From: Roseivirga pacifica | Lineage (GTDB): Bacteria; Bacteroidota; Bacteroidia; Cytophagales; Cyclobacteriaceae | Reading direction: 5' to 3' | Assembly: GCF_900111145.1 (NCBI RefSeq) | Contig: NZ_FOIR01000003.1 | Location: forward strand, 186,001-250,000 | DNA length: 64,000 nucleotides | Part shown: positions 15,797 through 24,768 of the stretch, in pieces | Numbering within the stretch: position 1 is the first letter of the stretch | How the letters are laid out: every line of letters starts with the position of its first letter | Notes under the pieces: model-generated | Databases searched by the model: none | Seen by the model: the letters and a program-made list of their open reading frames with translations, nothing else | What the model was told of the DNA's origin: nothing | Position numbers and translations under genes: made by a program

Positions 15797-17215
15797 ATGA
15801 AAGAAAAAACCGAAAAGAACTCTCGTAGAGACTTTATTAAAACCATGGGGATAGCCGGTGCAGGCTTTACTATAGTACCACGCCACGTACTTGGTAAGGG
15901 CTTTCGCGCACCTTCAGATACTTTTTACTTAGCAGGTATTGGTGTGGGCGGAAAGGGCTATTCTGACTTGGCCGAATGCGCCAAGAGTCCGGCAGTTAAA
16001 ATTGTAGCCCTATGCGATGTGGACGACAGAAGGGCGGAAAGAGCTGTGAAAGACTGGAGCGATGCCAATTATTATAAGGACTATCGCGAAATGCTCGAAA
16101 AAGAAAACAACATTGATGGTGTTACCATTTCGAGCCCAGACCACATGCACGCCATTCAGTCGTTAGCGGCTATGGAACGTGGTAAACACGTTTACGTGCA
16201 GAAACCACTTACCCACGACATTGCTGAGGCCAGAGAAATGACCGAGGCAGCACACAAATATAAGGTGGTAACCCAAATGGGTAACCAAGGTGCATCGGGC
16301 GATGGCGTGAGAAAAATGCAGGAATGGTATCAGGCTGGCCTAATTGGCGATGCTACCGAGGTTTGGTGTTGGACGGACAGACCTGTTTGGCCTCAGGGTA
16401 TACAGTGGCCTGCCGAGAAAAAGGCAAAAGTACCTAAGGAACTAGACTGGGACCTTTGGCTGGGCACCGCCCCTTACAAAGAATATGTAGATAACCTAGT
16501 GCCGTTTAACTGGAGAGGCTGGTGGGACTACGGAACCGGAGCACTTGGCGACATGGCTTGCCATATAATAGAGCCTGCCTTTAAAACACTTAAGTTAGGC
16601 TACCCTACTGGTGTAGAAGCATCTGTAGGTTCAGTTTACGTGGGCGAATTCCGAAGAGGTTACTTCCCTGAAAGCTGTCCTCCTTCTTCGCACATTACAC
16701 TCGACTTTCCCGCCAGAGAAGACCAGCCAGAGCTGAAACTACACTGGATGGACGGTGGAATACAGCCGCCACGTCCAGAAGAACTAGGCGCCAACGAACA
16801 AATGGGCGATGGTGGAAATGGCGTAATTATCAAGGGTACTCGCGGTACTATGATGTGCGGCACCTACGGCATTAACCCGCGATTAATTCCACTAGAATTG
16901 AACGAAGCGGTGAATGTACCTGAAACCATTGCTCGTGTACCTGAAGGACACTACGTACAGTGGGTAAACGCAGCCATGGCGGGCTATAAACAAAAAGAAT
17001 GTAGTTCTGACTTTGATATTGCAGGACCACTAACAGAGAGCATACTTATGGGTAACCTAGCACTTAGAAGCTTTGATGTTCGTAAGAAAAACGGAAATAA
17101 CTGGGAGTATCCGGGCCGTTACATTAAGCTTTTATGGGATGGTGACAATATGAAAGTGACGAACTTTGACGAAGCTAACCAATACGTGCGCAGAGACTAC
17201 CGCACTGGTTGGTAA
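15797..17215 (+). CDS. Gfo/Idh/MocA family oxidoreductase, Tat-exported
   Basis: A 472-aa NAD(P)-dependent sugar or inositol dehydrogenase-type protein. It begins with a twin-arginine signal (SRRDFIKTMGIAGAGFTIVP), so it is exported folded with its cofactor. The Rossmann part includes GIGVGGKGYSDLAECAKS (about 47-65) and VALCDVDDRRAERA. The family's EKP-like motif reads VYVQKPLTHDIAEAREM, with the key lysine at about residue 136. The C-terminal half is the substrate domain. Members with this signal are common in Bacteroidota and often act on glycan-derived sugars, but no polysaccharide locus is adjacent. A terminator follows 28 bp after the stop. Confidence 0.93.
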   Translation: MKEKTEKNSRRDFIKTMGIAGAGFTIVPRHVLGKGFRAPSDTFYLAGIGVGGKGYSDLAECAKSPAVKIVALCDVDDRRAERAVKDWSDANYYKDYREMLEKENNIDGVTISSPDHMHAIQSLAAMERGKHVYVQKPLTHDIAEAREMTEAAHKYKVVTQMGNQGASGDGVRKMQEWYQAGLIGDATEVWCWTDRPVWPQGIQWPAEKKAKVPKELDWDLWLGTAPYKEYVDNLVPFNWRGWWDYGTGALGDMACHIIEPAFKTLKLGYPTGVEASVGSVYVGEFRRGYFPESCPPSSHITLDFPAREDQPELKLHWMDGGIQPPRPEELGANEQMGDGGNGVIIKGTRGTMMCGTYGINPRLIPLELNEAVNVPETIARVPEGHYVQWVNAAMAGYKQKECSSDFDIAGPLTESILMGNLALRSFDVRKKNGNNWEYPGRYIKLLWDGDNMKVTNFDEANQYVRRDYRTGW

Positions 17216-17243
17216 TCACCTATTTTTAGATTTAGATTCACCT

Positions 17244-17274
17244 AAAGCCCGGCAATTGTCGGGCTTTGCTTTTT
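17244..17274 (+). terminator. Rho-independent terminator after the oxidoreductase
   Basis: Stem AAAGCCCG / CGGGCTTT around a short loop, followed by GCTTTTT. It separates the oxidoreductase from the TetR-led efflux operon. Confidence 0.8.
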
Positions 17275-17424
17275 GGTACCTACATAACCAAGAATCTAAA
17301 GAGCCTTCCATCCTTATTAATACTCCATCAAGCAACCATTTTGGCTACTCGACAGCCTCCTATTCCATACAAATCTTTTAACTAACGGAACTTTTTCATG
17401 CTAATGGGAACTATTAATTCTCAA

Positions 17425-17448
17425 GAATGATTGAACGTTCATTCAGTC
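17425..17448. promoter_or_regulatory. Palindromic operator of the TetR regulator
   Basis: A 24-bp inverted repeat, GAATGATTGAAC / GTTCATTCAGTC, 10 of 12 positions matched, with the perfect core TGAACGTTCA. It ends 10 bp before the TetR start codon. Its form and place are those of operators of TetR/AcrR repressors that control their own efflux operon. Confidence 0.75.
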
Positions 17449-17458
17449 GAGAATCAGG

Positions 17459-18037
17459 ATGGAAGAAAAACTAGCTGAGAAGAAAAAAATGGTAATGGAA
17501 AGTGCGCTCAAGTTAATTTATGAGCACGGTTTTCATGGATGCCCAATGAGTATGGTGGCCAAAAATGCCGGTGTGGCAGCAGGCACTATTTACACCTACT
17601 TCGAAAGCAAAGATGAGTTGATAAACGGGCTTTATTACTACGTTAAAAACAGCCTTTTTCAGGTTGCCCTTAATGCCGACAACGACCAAAAAGATTTTAA
17701 AGAGCGATACCACAATTTCTGGAATGCCCTTGATAAGCACTACATGGACCATCCGGAAATACACAAGTTCTTCGAGCAATTTAGGTCCTCTCCTTACAAC
17801 ACCGCAGAAAAGCAGCTCGAGCAAGATGACTGGCATGACTGGCTGCACAGTTTTGTTCAGCAAGGAATTGACCAAGGGTATTTAAAAGACATTGCTACCG
17901 ACCTACATGTAATTATGGTTATGGGCAGCTTGAGCTCTCTTACACTCGTAAGAACCAGCTTTCAACACAAGATTAACCAGCGCGCTGTCGACCTAAACAA
18001 ACTGGCCGACATGGTCTGGGATGCAATAAAAAAGTAA
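17459..18037 (+). CDS. TetR/AcrR family transcriptional regulator
   Basis: A 192-aa repressor. The N-terminal helix-turn-helix covers residues about 10-56 (LIYEHGFHGCPMSMVAKNAGVAAGTIYTYFESKDEL), and the rest is a helical ligand-binding and dimerisation domain. It is the first gene of a four-gene run with TolC, MFP and RND proteins, 27 bp before tolC, so it most likely represses the pump and itself through the palindrome just upstream. The inducer is unknown. The ATG matches the usual short N-terminal arm of the family. Confidence 0.95.
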   Translation: MEEKLAEKKKMVMESALKLIYEHGFHGCPMSMVAKNAGVAAGTIYTYFESKDELINGLYYYVKNSLFQVALNADNDQKDFKERYHNFWNALDKHYMDHPEIHKFFEQFRSSPYNTAEKQLEQDDWHDWLHSFVQQGIDQGYLKDIATDLHVIMVMGSLSSLTLVRTSFQHKINQRAVDLNKLADMVWDAIKK

Positions 18038-18064
18038 CAAAACTAAATCTATAAAACACTTAAT

Positions 18065-19390
18065 ATGATCAAACAAAAGCATATAATGCTGCTGGCACTA
18101 TGGGCTTTGTTTTGGCCAAGTATTTCAAAAGGTCAAACCGAAACCCCGCTACCACAACAGCTTACATTAGAGCAATGTGTGGAGTTTGCGCTTAAAAACA
18201 ACCCCACCATTAAGCAATCGCTTATCGATGAGGAAATTGGCGAGCGCGAAATTAAGTCTAGCCTCTCCGGTTGGTTCCCTCAAATATCTACCACATTTGG
18301 GCTTGACGACAATATTAAATTAAGAACGCAAGCCATTGATGGTAACCTGATTGCATTTGGCCAGAAGTACAACTCCAGCCTTCTGCTACAGGTAAACCAA
18401 ACGCTCTTTAATAGAGACCAATTGTTTGCATCAAAATCTGCTGACAACATAAGAACTGGGCTAACCAAAAACATTGAGGAAGTTAAGATTAGCACAGCGG
18501 TAAATGTGAGCAAAGCCTATTACGACATACTGTTGACATACGAGCAACTGAATATTCTGAACGAAAACCTGAGCAGGTTACAGAAGCAATATAACGATGC
18601 CCGTAACCGCTACGAGTCTGGGCTTGTTGATAAAACTGACTATCAGCGCGCAAGCATCTCTCTTTCCAACGTAATGAGTAACAGAAATCGGGTTAAAAAT
18701 TCACTCAATTCTAAGTTCTTCTACCTAAAGCAGTTGATGGGCTTTCCGCAAGAACAGGAGTTTACGCTCGATTACAATTATGACCTGATGGAACAGCAAG
18801 TTTTTGCTGACACCACAGAAACTTTGTCTGTAGAAAACAGGGTTGAGTACCAGTTTCTCGAAAACCAAGTTGATTTGTTGAACATTCAAACCAACTACGA
18901 AAAATGGTCTTACATCCCTACCCTTTCGGCCTATTACAATTACAACTGGCTGTTTTTCAACAATGATTTTTCATCGTTGTACGAACAGTCCTATCCTACT
19001 TCAGCAGTTGGCCTTTCTTTAAGCCTTCCAATTTTTCAGGGAGGGAAAAGAACCCAAAATATTCACATTGCTGAGCTAAAAGAAGAGCGTTCTCAAATCG
19101 ACCTGATCAACTTAAGAAGTCAGATCAATACAGAGTACGAAGGCGCTTTGGCCGACTATAAGAGTAACTACTTTGAGTGGCAGATTATCCGTGAGAACAT
19201 GGAGATGGCCAGCGAAGTGTACGACATTATTAAGCTGCAATACGATGAAGGCATAAAAGCTTATGTAGACCTAATTGTGGCAGAAACAGAACTGAGAACA
19301 GCTCAGCTCAACCATTACAACGCTATTTACCAACTACTTGTAAGCAAGCTAGACTTGGAAAAAGCACTCGGAAACATAGAAATCAATTGA
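18065..19390 (+). CDS. TolC family outer membrane efflux protein
   Basis: A 441-aa outer membrane channel. The signal peptide is at 1-23 (MLLALWALFWPSISKGQ). Two TolC-like halves follow, each with long coiled helices; LTLEQCVEFALKNNPTIKQS marks the first, and LSLSLPIFQGGKR with repeated heptad helices marks the second. It forms the outer exit duct of the tripartite pump encoded by the next two genes. Its stop lies 23 bp before the preferred start of the adaptor gene. Confidence 0.95.
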   Translation: MIKQKHIMLLALWALFWPSISKGQTETPLPQQLTLEQCVEFALKNNPTIKQSLIDEEIGEREIKSSLSGWFPQISTTFGLDDNIKLRTQAIDGNLIAFGQKYNSSLLLQVNQTLFNRDQLFASKSADNIRTGLTKNIEEVKISTAVNVSKAYYDILLTYEQLNILNENLSRLQKQYNDARNRYESGLVDKTDYQRASISLSNVMSNRNRVKNSLNSKFFYLKQLMGFPQEQEFTLDYNYDLMEQQVFADTTETLSVENRVEYQFLENQVDLLNIQTNYEKWSYIPTLSAYYNYNWLFFNNDFSSLYEQSYPTSAVGLSLSLPIFQGGKRTQNIHIAELKEERSQIDLINLRSQINTEYEGALADYKSNYFEWQIIRENMEMASEVYDIIKLQYDEGIKAYVDLIVAETELRTAQLNHYNAIYQLLVSKLDLEKALGNIEIN

Positions 19391-19413
19391 TAAAGCATAA
19401 CCTACAAACTAGC

Positions 19414-20535
19414 ATGAAAAAACAGACGACCATATTTGCATTGGGAGCCTTATTGCTTACAACTATATATTCTTGTTCGGATAACAAGGCTGCAGTGCAG
19501 CAACAAGCTCCACAAGCTGTACCGGTAAAAGCCGTACAGGTGCAAAAGCAACATATATCGGCCATTGACGAATACGCGGCTACCGTAATACCGCTCAACG
19601 AGGTAGAGATTAGGCCACAAATTAGCGGTTACATTACCCAAATATTTGTAAAAGACGGCCAACAAGTAAAGAAAGGCCAAAAGCTATACGAGGTAGATAG
19701 AACCAAATACGTAGCAGCCAAAGAGCAAGCCGAAGCCAATGTAGCCATTGCAGAATCGAACTTGGCAAGAATTAAGAAAGACGTAGAACGCTACGAAAGA
19801 CTAATTGAGCAAGATGCCATTGCGGCTCAGCAGCTTGATTATGCCAAAGCAGATTTGCTTTCTGCACAGTCGCAGCTTACTGCTGCCAAAGCACAGCTAA
19901 ACAGTGCCGAAACAGACTTGCGTTACTCTACCCTAACCGCGCCATTTGCGGGTACCATTGGCATTTCAAATGTGCGTTTGGGCGCTCAGGTTTCTCCAGG
20001 TCAACCATTGTTAAACACAATCTCTTCGGACGATCCTATTTTGGTAAACTTTACAGCCAACGAAAAGGAGATTCCGCGCTTTAACAGGTTGATGAATGCA
20101 GAAAACAACCCAGACTCCCTTTTCACCATACAACTTGGCGATGGCAGCATTTATCCAATGCCGGGTGAACTTACCATTATGGACCGCGCAATAGGTGGCC
20201 AAACTGGTACAATTAGACTAAGAGTAGAATTCCCTAACCCGAACAGAGATTTGGTTCCGGGTATGTCTGTTTCTCTTAGAGTGATTAACCAAGACTACGG
20301 CCAGCAAATTGTAATTCCTTACAAAGCTGTAACCGAGCAAATGGGCGAATACTTTGTGTATGTAGTACAAAACGACAACACTGTACGCCAGCAAAAACTT
20401 AAGCTTGGTAGCCTTTTGGGCAGCAATGTAGCGGTGCGTTCGGGCTTAGAACCTGGACAGAAAATCGTGTACGAAGGCATTCAAAAGCTTCGTCAAGGCG
20501 CTTCAGTTTCGGCTGAAATTGTATCTCCTAAATAA
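19414..20535 (+). CDS. RND efflux periplasmic adaptor lipoprotein (MFP)
   Basis: A 373-aa HlyD/AcrA-type adaptor. It starts with a lipoprotein signal (MKKQTTIFALGALLLTTIYSC), so it is anchored by lipid to the inner membrane. A barrel-sandwich hybrid domain (GYITQIFVKDGQQVKKGQKLYEVD) is split by a coiled-coil hairpin (about 85-150, rich in Ala, Gln and Lys). Beta-barrel and membrane-proximal domains follow (VPGMSVSLRV, LGSLLGSNVAVRSGLEPGQ). An upstream TTG at 19387 would add nine residues before the signal peptide and overlap tolC, so the ATG at 19414 is preferred. It bridges the RND pump to the TolC channel. Confidence 0.95.
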   Translation: MKKQTTIFALGALLLTTIYSCSDNKAAVQQQAPQAVPVKAVQVQKQHISAIDEYAATVIPLNEVEIRPQISGYITQIFVKDGQQVKKGQKLYEVDRTKYVAAKEQAEANVAIAESNLARIKKDVERYERLIEQDAIAAQQLDYAKADLLSAQSQLTAAKAQLNSAETDLRYSTLTAPFAGTIGISNVRLGAQVSPGQPLLNTISSDDPILVNFTANEKEIPRFNRLMNAENNPDSLFTIQLGDGSIYPMPGELTIMDRAIGGQTGTIRLRVEFPNPNRDLVPGMSVSLRVINQDYGQQIVIPYKAVTEQMGEYFVYVVQNDNTVRQQKLKLGSLLGSNVAVRSGLEPGQKIVYEGIQKLRQGASVSAEIVSPK

Positions 20536-20565
20536 TGGATTCTTTCACCTTATACGATTATTTGA

Positions 20566-23500
20566 ATGATATCTAAAACATTTATAGAACGGCCAGTAAT
20601 GGCCATGGTTATCTCCATCGTAATAGTGTTGGTGGGTACGCTCGCCTTGCTAAACTTGCCTGTAACCCAATACCCAGACATTACTCCCCCAGTAGTGTCG
20701 GTATCAGCCAACTATACAGGCTCCGATGCAGAAACCGTAGAACAAACGGTAGCCACACCTGTTGAAACGCAGGTGAACGGTACCCCTGGGTTGGCTTATA
20801 TAAGCTCAACCAACACCAGTACTGGGCAAATGAACATGAACGTGACCTTTGAAGTAGGCACCGACATTGACATTGCGACACTGGACGTGCAGAACAGGGT
20901 AAGTATTGCCGAGCCAAGTTTACCTGAGGCAGTAAGAAGACTGGGAGTTGTGGTAAGAAAACGAAACCCAAGTATCATGATGGTAATTGGGCTTTATTCG
21001 CCAAACAAGTCTCACGACATCAACTTTATATCTAACTACACCAACATCTTTGTGAAAGATGCCCTTTTAAGGGTTAATGGCGTGGGAGATATAAATGCCA
21101 TTGCCCAAGAGTTCAGTATGCGTGTTTGGCTTCAGCCCGACAAATTAAGCCAATATGGAATTTCGTCATCTGAGGTAACCGCAGCCATTCGCGAGCAAAA
21201 CCTGCAAGTTGCGGCTGGTACCGTTGGTGGTAAACCACAGTTCGACTCTCAGGCTTTTGAATATCCTATTACTGTAAACGGAAGGCTTTCTGAAGAGAAA
21301 GAATTCGGTGAAATTATTGTACGAACCAATCCTGATGATGGTTCAATTGTTTACCTGAAGGACATTGCACGCATCGAGCTGGGTCAATTCGATTACGGTA
21401 GACAATCATTCATCAATGGTCAGGAAGCTGCCATTTTGCTTGTTTACCAAGCGCCAGGTAGTAATGCTGTGGAGACTGCTGAAGGTATTTACGAGGCTTT
21501 GGAAGAGATCAAGTCCACATTACCATCAGACATGGACTATGTAGTTCCGTTTGAATCTGTTTCTGTGGTTGAAGTTTCCATTAACGAGGTAATTAAAACC
21601 TTTGTAGAAGCCTTGATTCTAGTAGTAATTGTGGTATTCCTTTTCTTACAGAGTTGGAGAGCTACGCTTGTACCAATTCTTGCAATTCCGGTTTCTATTA
21701 TTGGTACATTCATCTTCTTTATTCCGCTAGGCTTTACCATAAATACCCTAACCATGTTTGGTTTTGTATTGGCTATTGGTATTGTGGTAGATGATGCCAT
21801 TGTAGTGGTTGAGGCAGCTCAGCACTATATAGATCACTTTAAACTTTCGGCCAAAGAGGCTACCATGCGGGCCATGAAGGACATTTCGGCACCTGTAATT
21901 GCCATTGCCTTAATTCTTGCCGCGGTATTTATTCCGGTAGGTTTTATTCCTGGTATTGTAGGTAGAATGTATCAGCAATTCGCCATAACTATCGCCATCT
22001 CAGTATTGATTTCGGCATTTGTGGCACTTACCCTTACGCCAGCCCTTTGTGCACTTTTACTCAAACCTTCAAAGGTGAATAAGGATGGAAAAGGGCTCAA
22101 CAAGTTCTTCTTCGTTTTCAATACATGGTTCGAAAGAGCTACAAGAAGTTATTCTCGCGGAGTTCAAAAGTCAATTAAAGCAGCACCATTGGTACTCATT
22201 ATTTTGGTGTGTATTTATGTGGGCACGGTAGGTATGTTCAATACCAAACCAACAGGCTTTATTCCTACGGAAGATGAAGGTAGATTGTACATTTCTATGG
22301 AGCTGCCAGAAGGTTCTTCCAGTACACGTACCAAAGCCGTGATGGACCAAGTGGTTGGCCATTTAGAAAGCACAGAAGGTATTGCCGATTACACGGGTAT
22401 TGCTGGTTTGAACGTAATCAACTTCTCGTTTAAATCGAACAGTGCTACATTCTTCGTTTCTATGGATCCATGGGAAGAGCGCGGCACGCCAGACAAGCAA
22501 TTGTACGGACTAATGGCACAGCTTAACCAGAAGTTCGCCACGGTTCACGAAGCCAATATTAGAGTTGTGCCTCCACCAGCAATTCCTGGTTTGGGTAGCA
22601 CAGGTGGTTTTAGTTTTATGCTAGAGCAACGTGCCGGTGGCGATGTAAAAGAGCTGGAACAAGTGATGGGTAGCTTCCTTATGGCGGCTAACCAACGACC
22701 AGAAATTGCCATGGCCTATAGCTTCTTTACGGCAAGAACTCCGGGTTATCATGTAGAAGTAAACCGTGATAAAGCCAAGCAATTGGGCGTGGCCGTTTCG
22801 GATGTATTCTCTACCCTATCGAGTTTTATGGGAAGTACATATGTGAATGATTTTACCAAGTATGGTAGAAACTTCCGTGTGGTTGTTCAGGCCGACACGG
22901 CTTATAGATCGCGTATTGAAGACATCAATCAATTTTATGTACCAAACCGTGTGGGAGACCAAATTCCACTAAGTGCATTAGTTGATTACCAAGTGGTGGA
23001 AAATGCACCAGTAATTTCTCACTACAACTTATTTAGAAATGCCGAGGTAAATGGTGAAGCTGCTCCAGGTTACAGTAGTGGCCAGGCGCTTACCGCGCTT
23101 GAAGAAGTAGCTGCCGAAGTACTTCCTGAAGGCTACGGTTATAGCTTCTCAGGTTTAAGTAGAGAGGAGCTGTCCTCAGGTAACTCCACCATATTAATCT
23201 TTGCTTTGGCCATTACTTTGGTGTCTCTGCTATTGGCAGCGCTATACGAAAGCTGGTCTGTGCCATTCTCGGTTCTACTAGCGCTTCCACTAGGTGCTTT
23301 TGGAGCTATTGTGGCACTTACCTTCTTACCTAAGTTAGATAATAACGTTTACGCACAAATTGGTTTGGTAACGCTAATTGGTTTGGCAGCGAAAAATGCC
23401 ATTCTGATTGTGGAATTTGCTAAGGAACGTGTAGACAGAGGTATGCCACTGTTAGAGGCAACAATTGAAGCGGTTAAATTGAGACTGCGCCCAATTATTA

Positions 23501-23733
23501 TGACTTCGTTGGCATTTATTCTTGGTGTGGTTCCATTGGCATTGGCGCATGGCGCAGGTGCTGTGGCACGTCAAACCATTGGTTGGACAGTGATTGGCGG
23601 TATGTTAGCCGCTACTTTCCTAGCCATTTTTATAGTACCAGTACTGTATGTGGTAATTACCAGAATAGCCTATGGCAAAAAAGGTTTGGCAGCGCTTGAA
23701 GCCAAGTATCAGCCAGACCCACTTGAACAGTAA
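20566..23733 (+). CDS. RND multidrug efflux transporter, AcrB/HAE1 type
   Basis: A 1055-aa inner-membrane proton antiporter. It has 12 predicted membrane helices in two sets, each after a large periplasmic loop. The proton-relay aspartate pair is in helix 4 (GIVVDDAIVVVEA). The N-terminus ISKTFIERPVMAMVISI and the PDITPPVVSVSANYTGSDAETVE pore segment are characteristic of the HAE1 family that exports amphiphilic drugs. The length is normal. It closes the TetR-controlled operon and is followed after 26 bp by a strong terminator. Confidence 0.97.
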   Translation: MISKTFIERPVMAMVISIVIVLVGTLALLNLPVTQYPDITPPVVSVSANYTGSDAETVEQTVATPVETQVNGTPGLAYISSTNTSTGQMNMNVTFEVGTDIDIATLDVQNRVSIAEPSLPEAVRRLGVVVRKRNPSIMMVIGLYSPNKSHDINFISNYTNIFVKDALLRVNGVGDINAIAQEFSMRVWLQPDKLSQYGISSSEVTAAIREQNLQVAAGTVGGKPQFDSQAFEYPITVNGRLSEEKEFGEIIVRTNPDDGSIVYLKDIARIELGQFDYGRQSFINGQEAAILLVYQAPGSNAVETAEGIYEALEEIKSTLPSDMDYVVPFESVSVVEVSINEVIKTFVEALILVVIVVFLFLQSWRATLVPILAIPVSIIGTFIFFIPLGFTINTLTMFGFVLAIGIVVDDAIVVVEAAQHYIDHFKLSAKEATMRAMKDISAPVIAIALILAAVFIPVGFIPGIVGRMYQQFAITIAISVLISAFVALTLTPALCALLLKPSKVNKDGKGLNKFFFVFNTWFERATRSYSRGVQKSIKAAPLVLIILVCIYVGTVGMFNTKPTGFIPTEDEGRLYISMELPEGSSSTRTKAVMDQVVGHLESTEGIADYTGIAGLNVINFSFKSNSATFFVSMDPWEERGTPDKQLYGLMAQLNQKFATVHEANIRVVPPPAIPGLGSTGGFSFMLEQRAGGDVKELEQVMGSFLMAANQRPEIAMAYSFFTARTPGYHVEVNRDKAKQLGVAVSDVFSTLSSFMGSTYVNDFTKYGRNFRVVVQADTAYRSRIEDINQFYVPNRVGDQIPLSALVDYQVVENAPVISHYNLFRNAEVNGEAAPGYSSGQALTALEEVAAEVLPEGYGYSFSGLSREELSSGNSTILIFALAITLVSLLLAALYESWSVPFSVLLALPLGAFGAIVALTFLPKLDNNVYAQIGLVTLIGLAAKNAILIVEFAKERVDRGMPLLEATIEAVKLRLRPIIMTSLAFILGVVPLALAHGAGAVARQTIGWTVIGGMLAATFLAIFIVPVLYVVITRIAYGKKGLAALEAKYQPDPLEQ

Positions 23734-23759
23734 CTATCCCAGTTAATTAGTTAATACTC

Positions 23760-23808
23760 GGGCCTTCATGAAAGTTTTGACTCATTCTTTCTGAAGGCCC
23801 ATTTTTTT
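23760..23808 (+). terminator. Strong Rho-independent terminator of the efflux operon
   Basis: A long stem, GGGCCTTCA / TGAAGGCCC, is extended inward by GAAAG / CTTTC. It ends in A followed by seven T residues. Confidence 0.9.
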
Positions 23809-23847
23809 GAGCCAATCAAAAGCATGCTTTGCTATATTTATGCGAGC

Positions 23848-24696
23848 ATGAATTACCTGAAAGCACCTTATCCATTTTTCCATCAGGGCAAAGAGTTAAT
23901 AAAAAACGCCCTACTGATAGTGCTTTTCGGCTTTACCTTCGACTACTTCTTCGAACCCTTTAATGTAGCGAGAAGCGAACACACAATTCCTTACTGGGGT
24001 ATTTGCTTGGTACATTCAAGTAGTGCTGCCAGTATATATTTATTCACCTCACTAATTGCCAAACCATTGATTAATGAGGACCAATGGAAGCTTTGGAGGG
24101 AGTTCTGCTTTTTGGCTCTATGCCTTCTACTCATAGGCATTGGTAGTTTTTTGTGGAGAGAGGTTATTTATGACAATCCAAACAACGTATCGCTAAGGTA
24201 CTTGATTGAGGAAGTGCGCAACACCTTTTTAGTTGGCAGTTTGATACTCTTCTTCATTACCACTATCAATTTTCGATTGTTAGAAGGCAAGAATAGAAAA
24301 AGCGCGCAACAAATTTCGTCACGCAAAGCCACCGAAGAACATGCAACTGAGCACCGTTTTTTAGAGATAAAAACAAAGGTTTCGGCCGATGATTTCCAGC
24401 TATTACCCGAACAATTGATTTGCGCCAAAGCCGATGGAAACTACGTGGAGTTCTATAGCCAGAATGGAAGCCATGCCCAAAAACAGGTAGCCCGAATTAG
24501 CCTCAGCGAAGCGCATGAACAGCTAAAGAACATACCAAAACTTGTAAAAACGCATCGGGCCTATTTGGTAAACACCCAACACGTTCAAAAGGTAGAAGGC
24601 AATGCCCAAGGCTATCAGTTAACCTGCAAAAACCTAGATTTTAAAATTCCCGTTAGCCGCACCAACCTGGCTCAGTTTAAGCAAGCGATAGGTTAA
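23848..24696 (+). CDS. Membrane-anchored LytTR transcriptional regulator
   Basis: A 282-aa protein with four predicted membrane helices in the first half (around ALLIVLFGFTFDYFF, GICLVHSSSAASIYLFTSLIA, FLALCLLLIGIGSFLW and VGSLILFFITTINF). A linker leads to a C-terminal LytTR DNA-binding domain (LICAKADGNYVEFYSQNG, LVKTHRAYLVNTQHVQKVEG, IPVSRTNLAQF). There is no receiver or kinase domain, so the membrane part itself may sense the signal. An ATG at 23824 is in frame, but a -7-like TATATTTA lies between it and the ATG at 23848, which is preferred. It stands alone between two terminated or promoted units, so its targets cannot be inferred. Confidence 0.88.
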   Translation: MNYLKAPYPFFHQGKELIKNALLIVLFGFTFDYFFEPFNVARSEHTIPYWGICLVHSSSAASIYLFTSLIAKPLINEDQWKLWREFCFLALCLLLIGIGSFLWREVIYDNPNNVSLRYLIEEVRNTFLVGSLILFFITTINFRLLEGKNRKSAQQISSRKATEEHATEHRFLEIKTKVSADDFQLLPEQLICAKADGNYVEFYSQNGSHAQKQVARISLSEAHEQLKNIPKLVKTHRAYLVNTQHVQKVEGNAQGYQLTCKNLDFKIPVSRTNLAQFKQAIG

Positions 24697-24713
24697 GTCT
24701 TCGTTACCAGCGT

Positions 24714-24743
24714 TTTGTAATCCTGAGAAAAACCTTATATTCA
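24714..24743 (+). promoter_or_regulatory. Candidate pnt operon promoter
   Basis: TTTG at 24714-24717, an 18-bp spacer, and TATATTCA at 24736-24743, two bases off TAnnTTTG. The predicted start is about 24750, 19 bp before the pntAA start codon. Confidence 0.4.
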
Positions 24744-24768
24744 AGGACTTATAACCTTACGCTGAACA

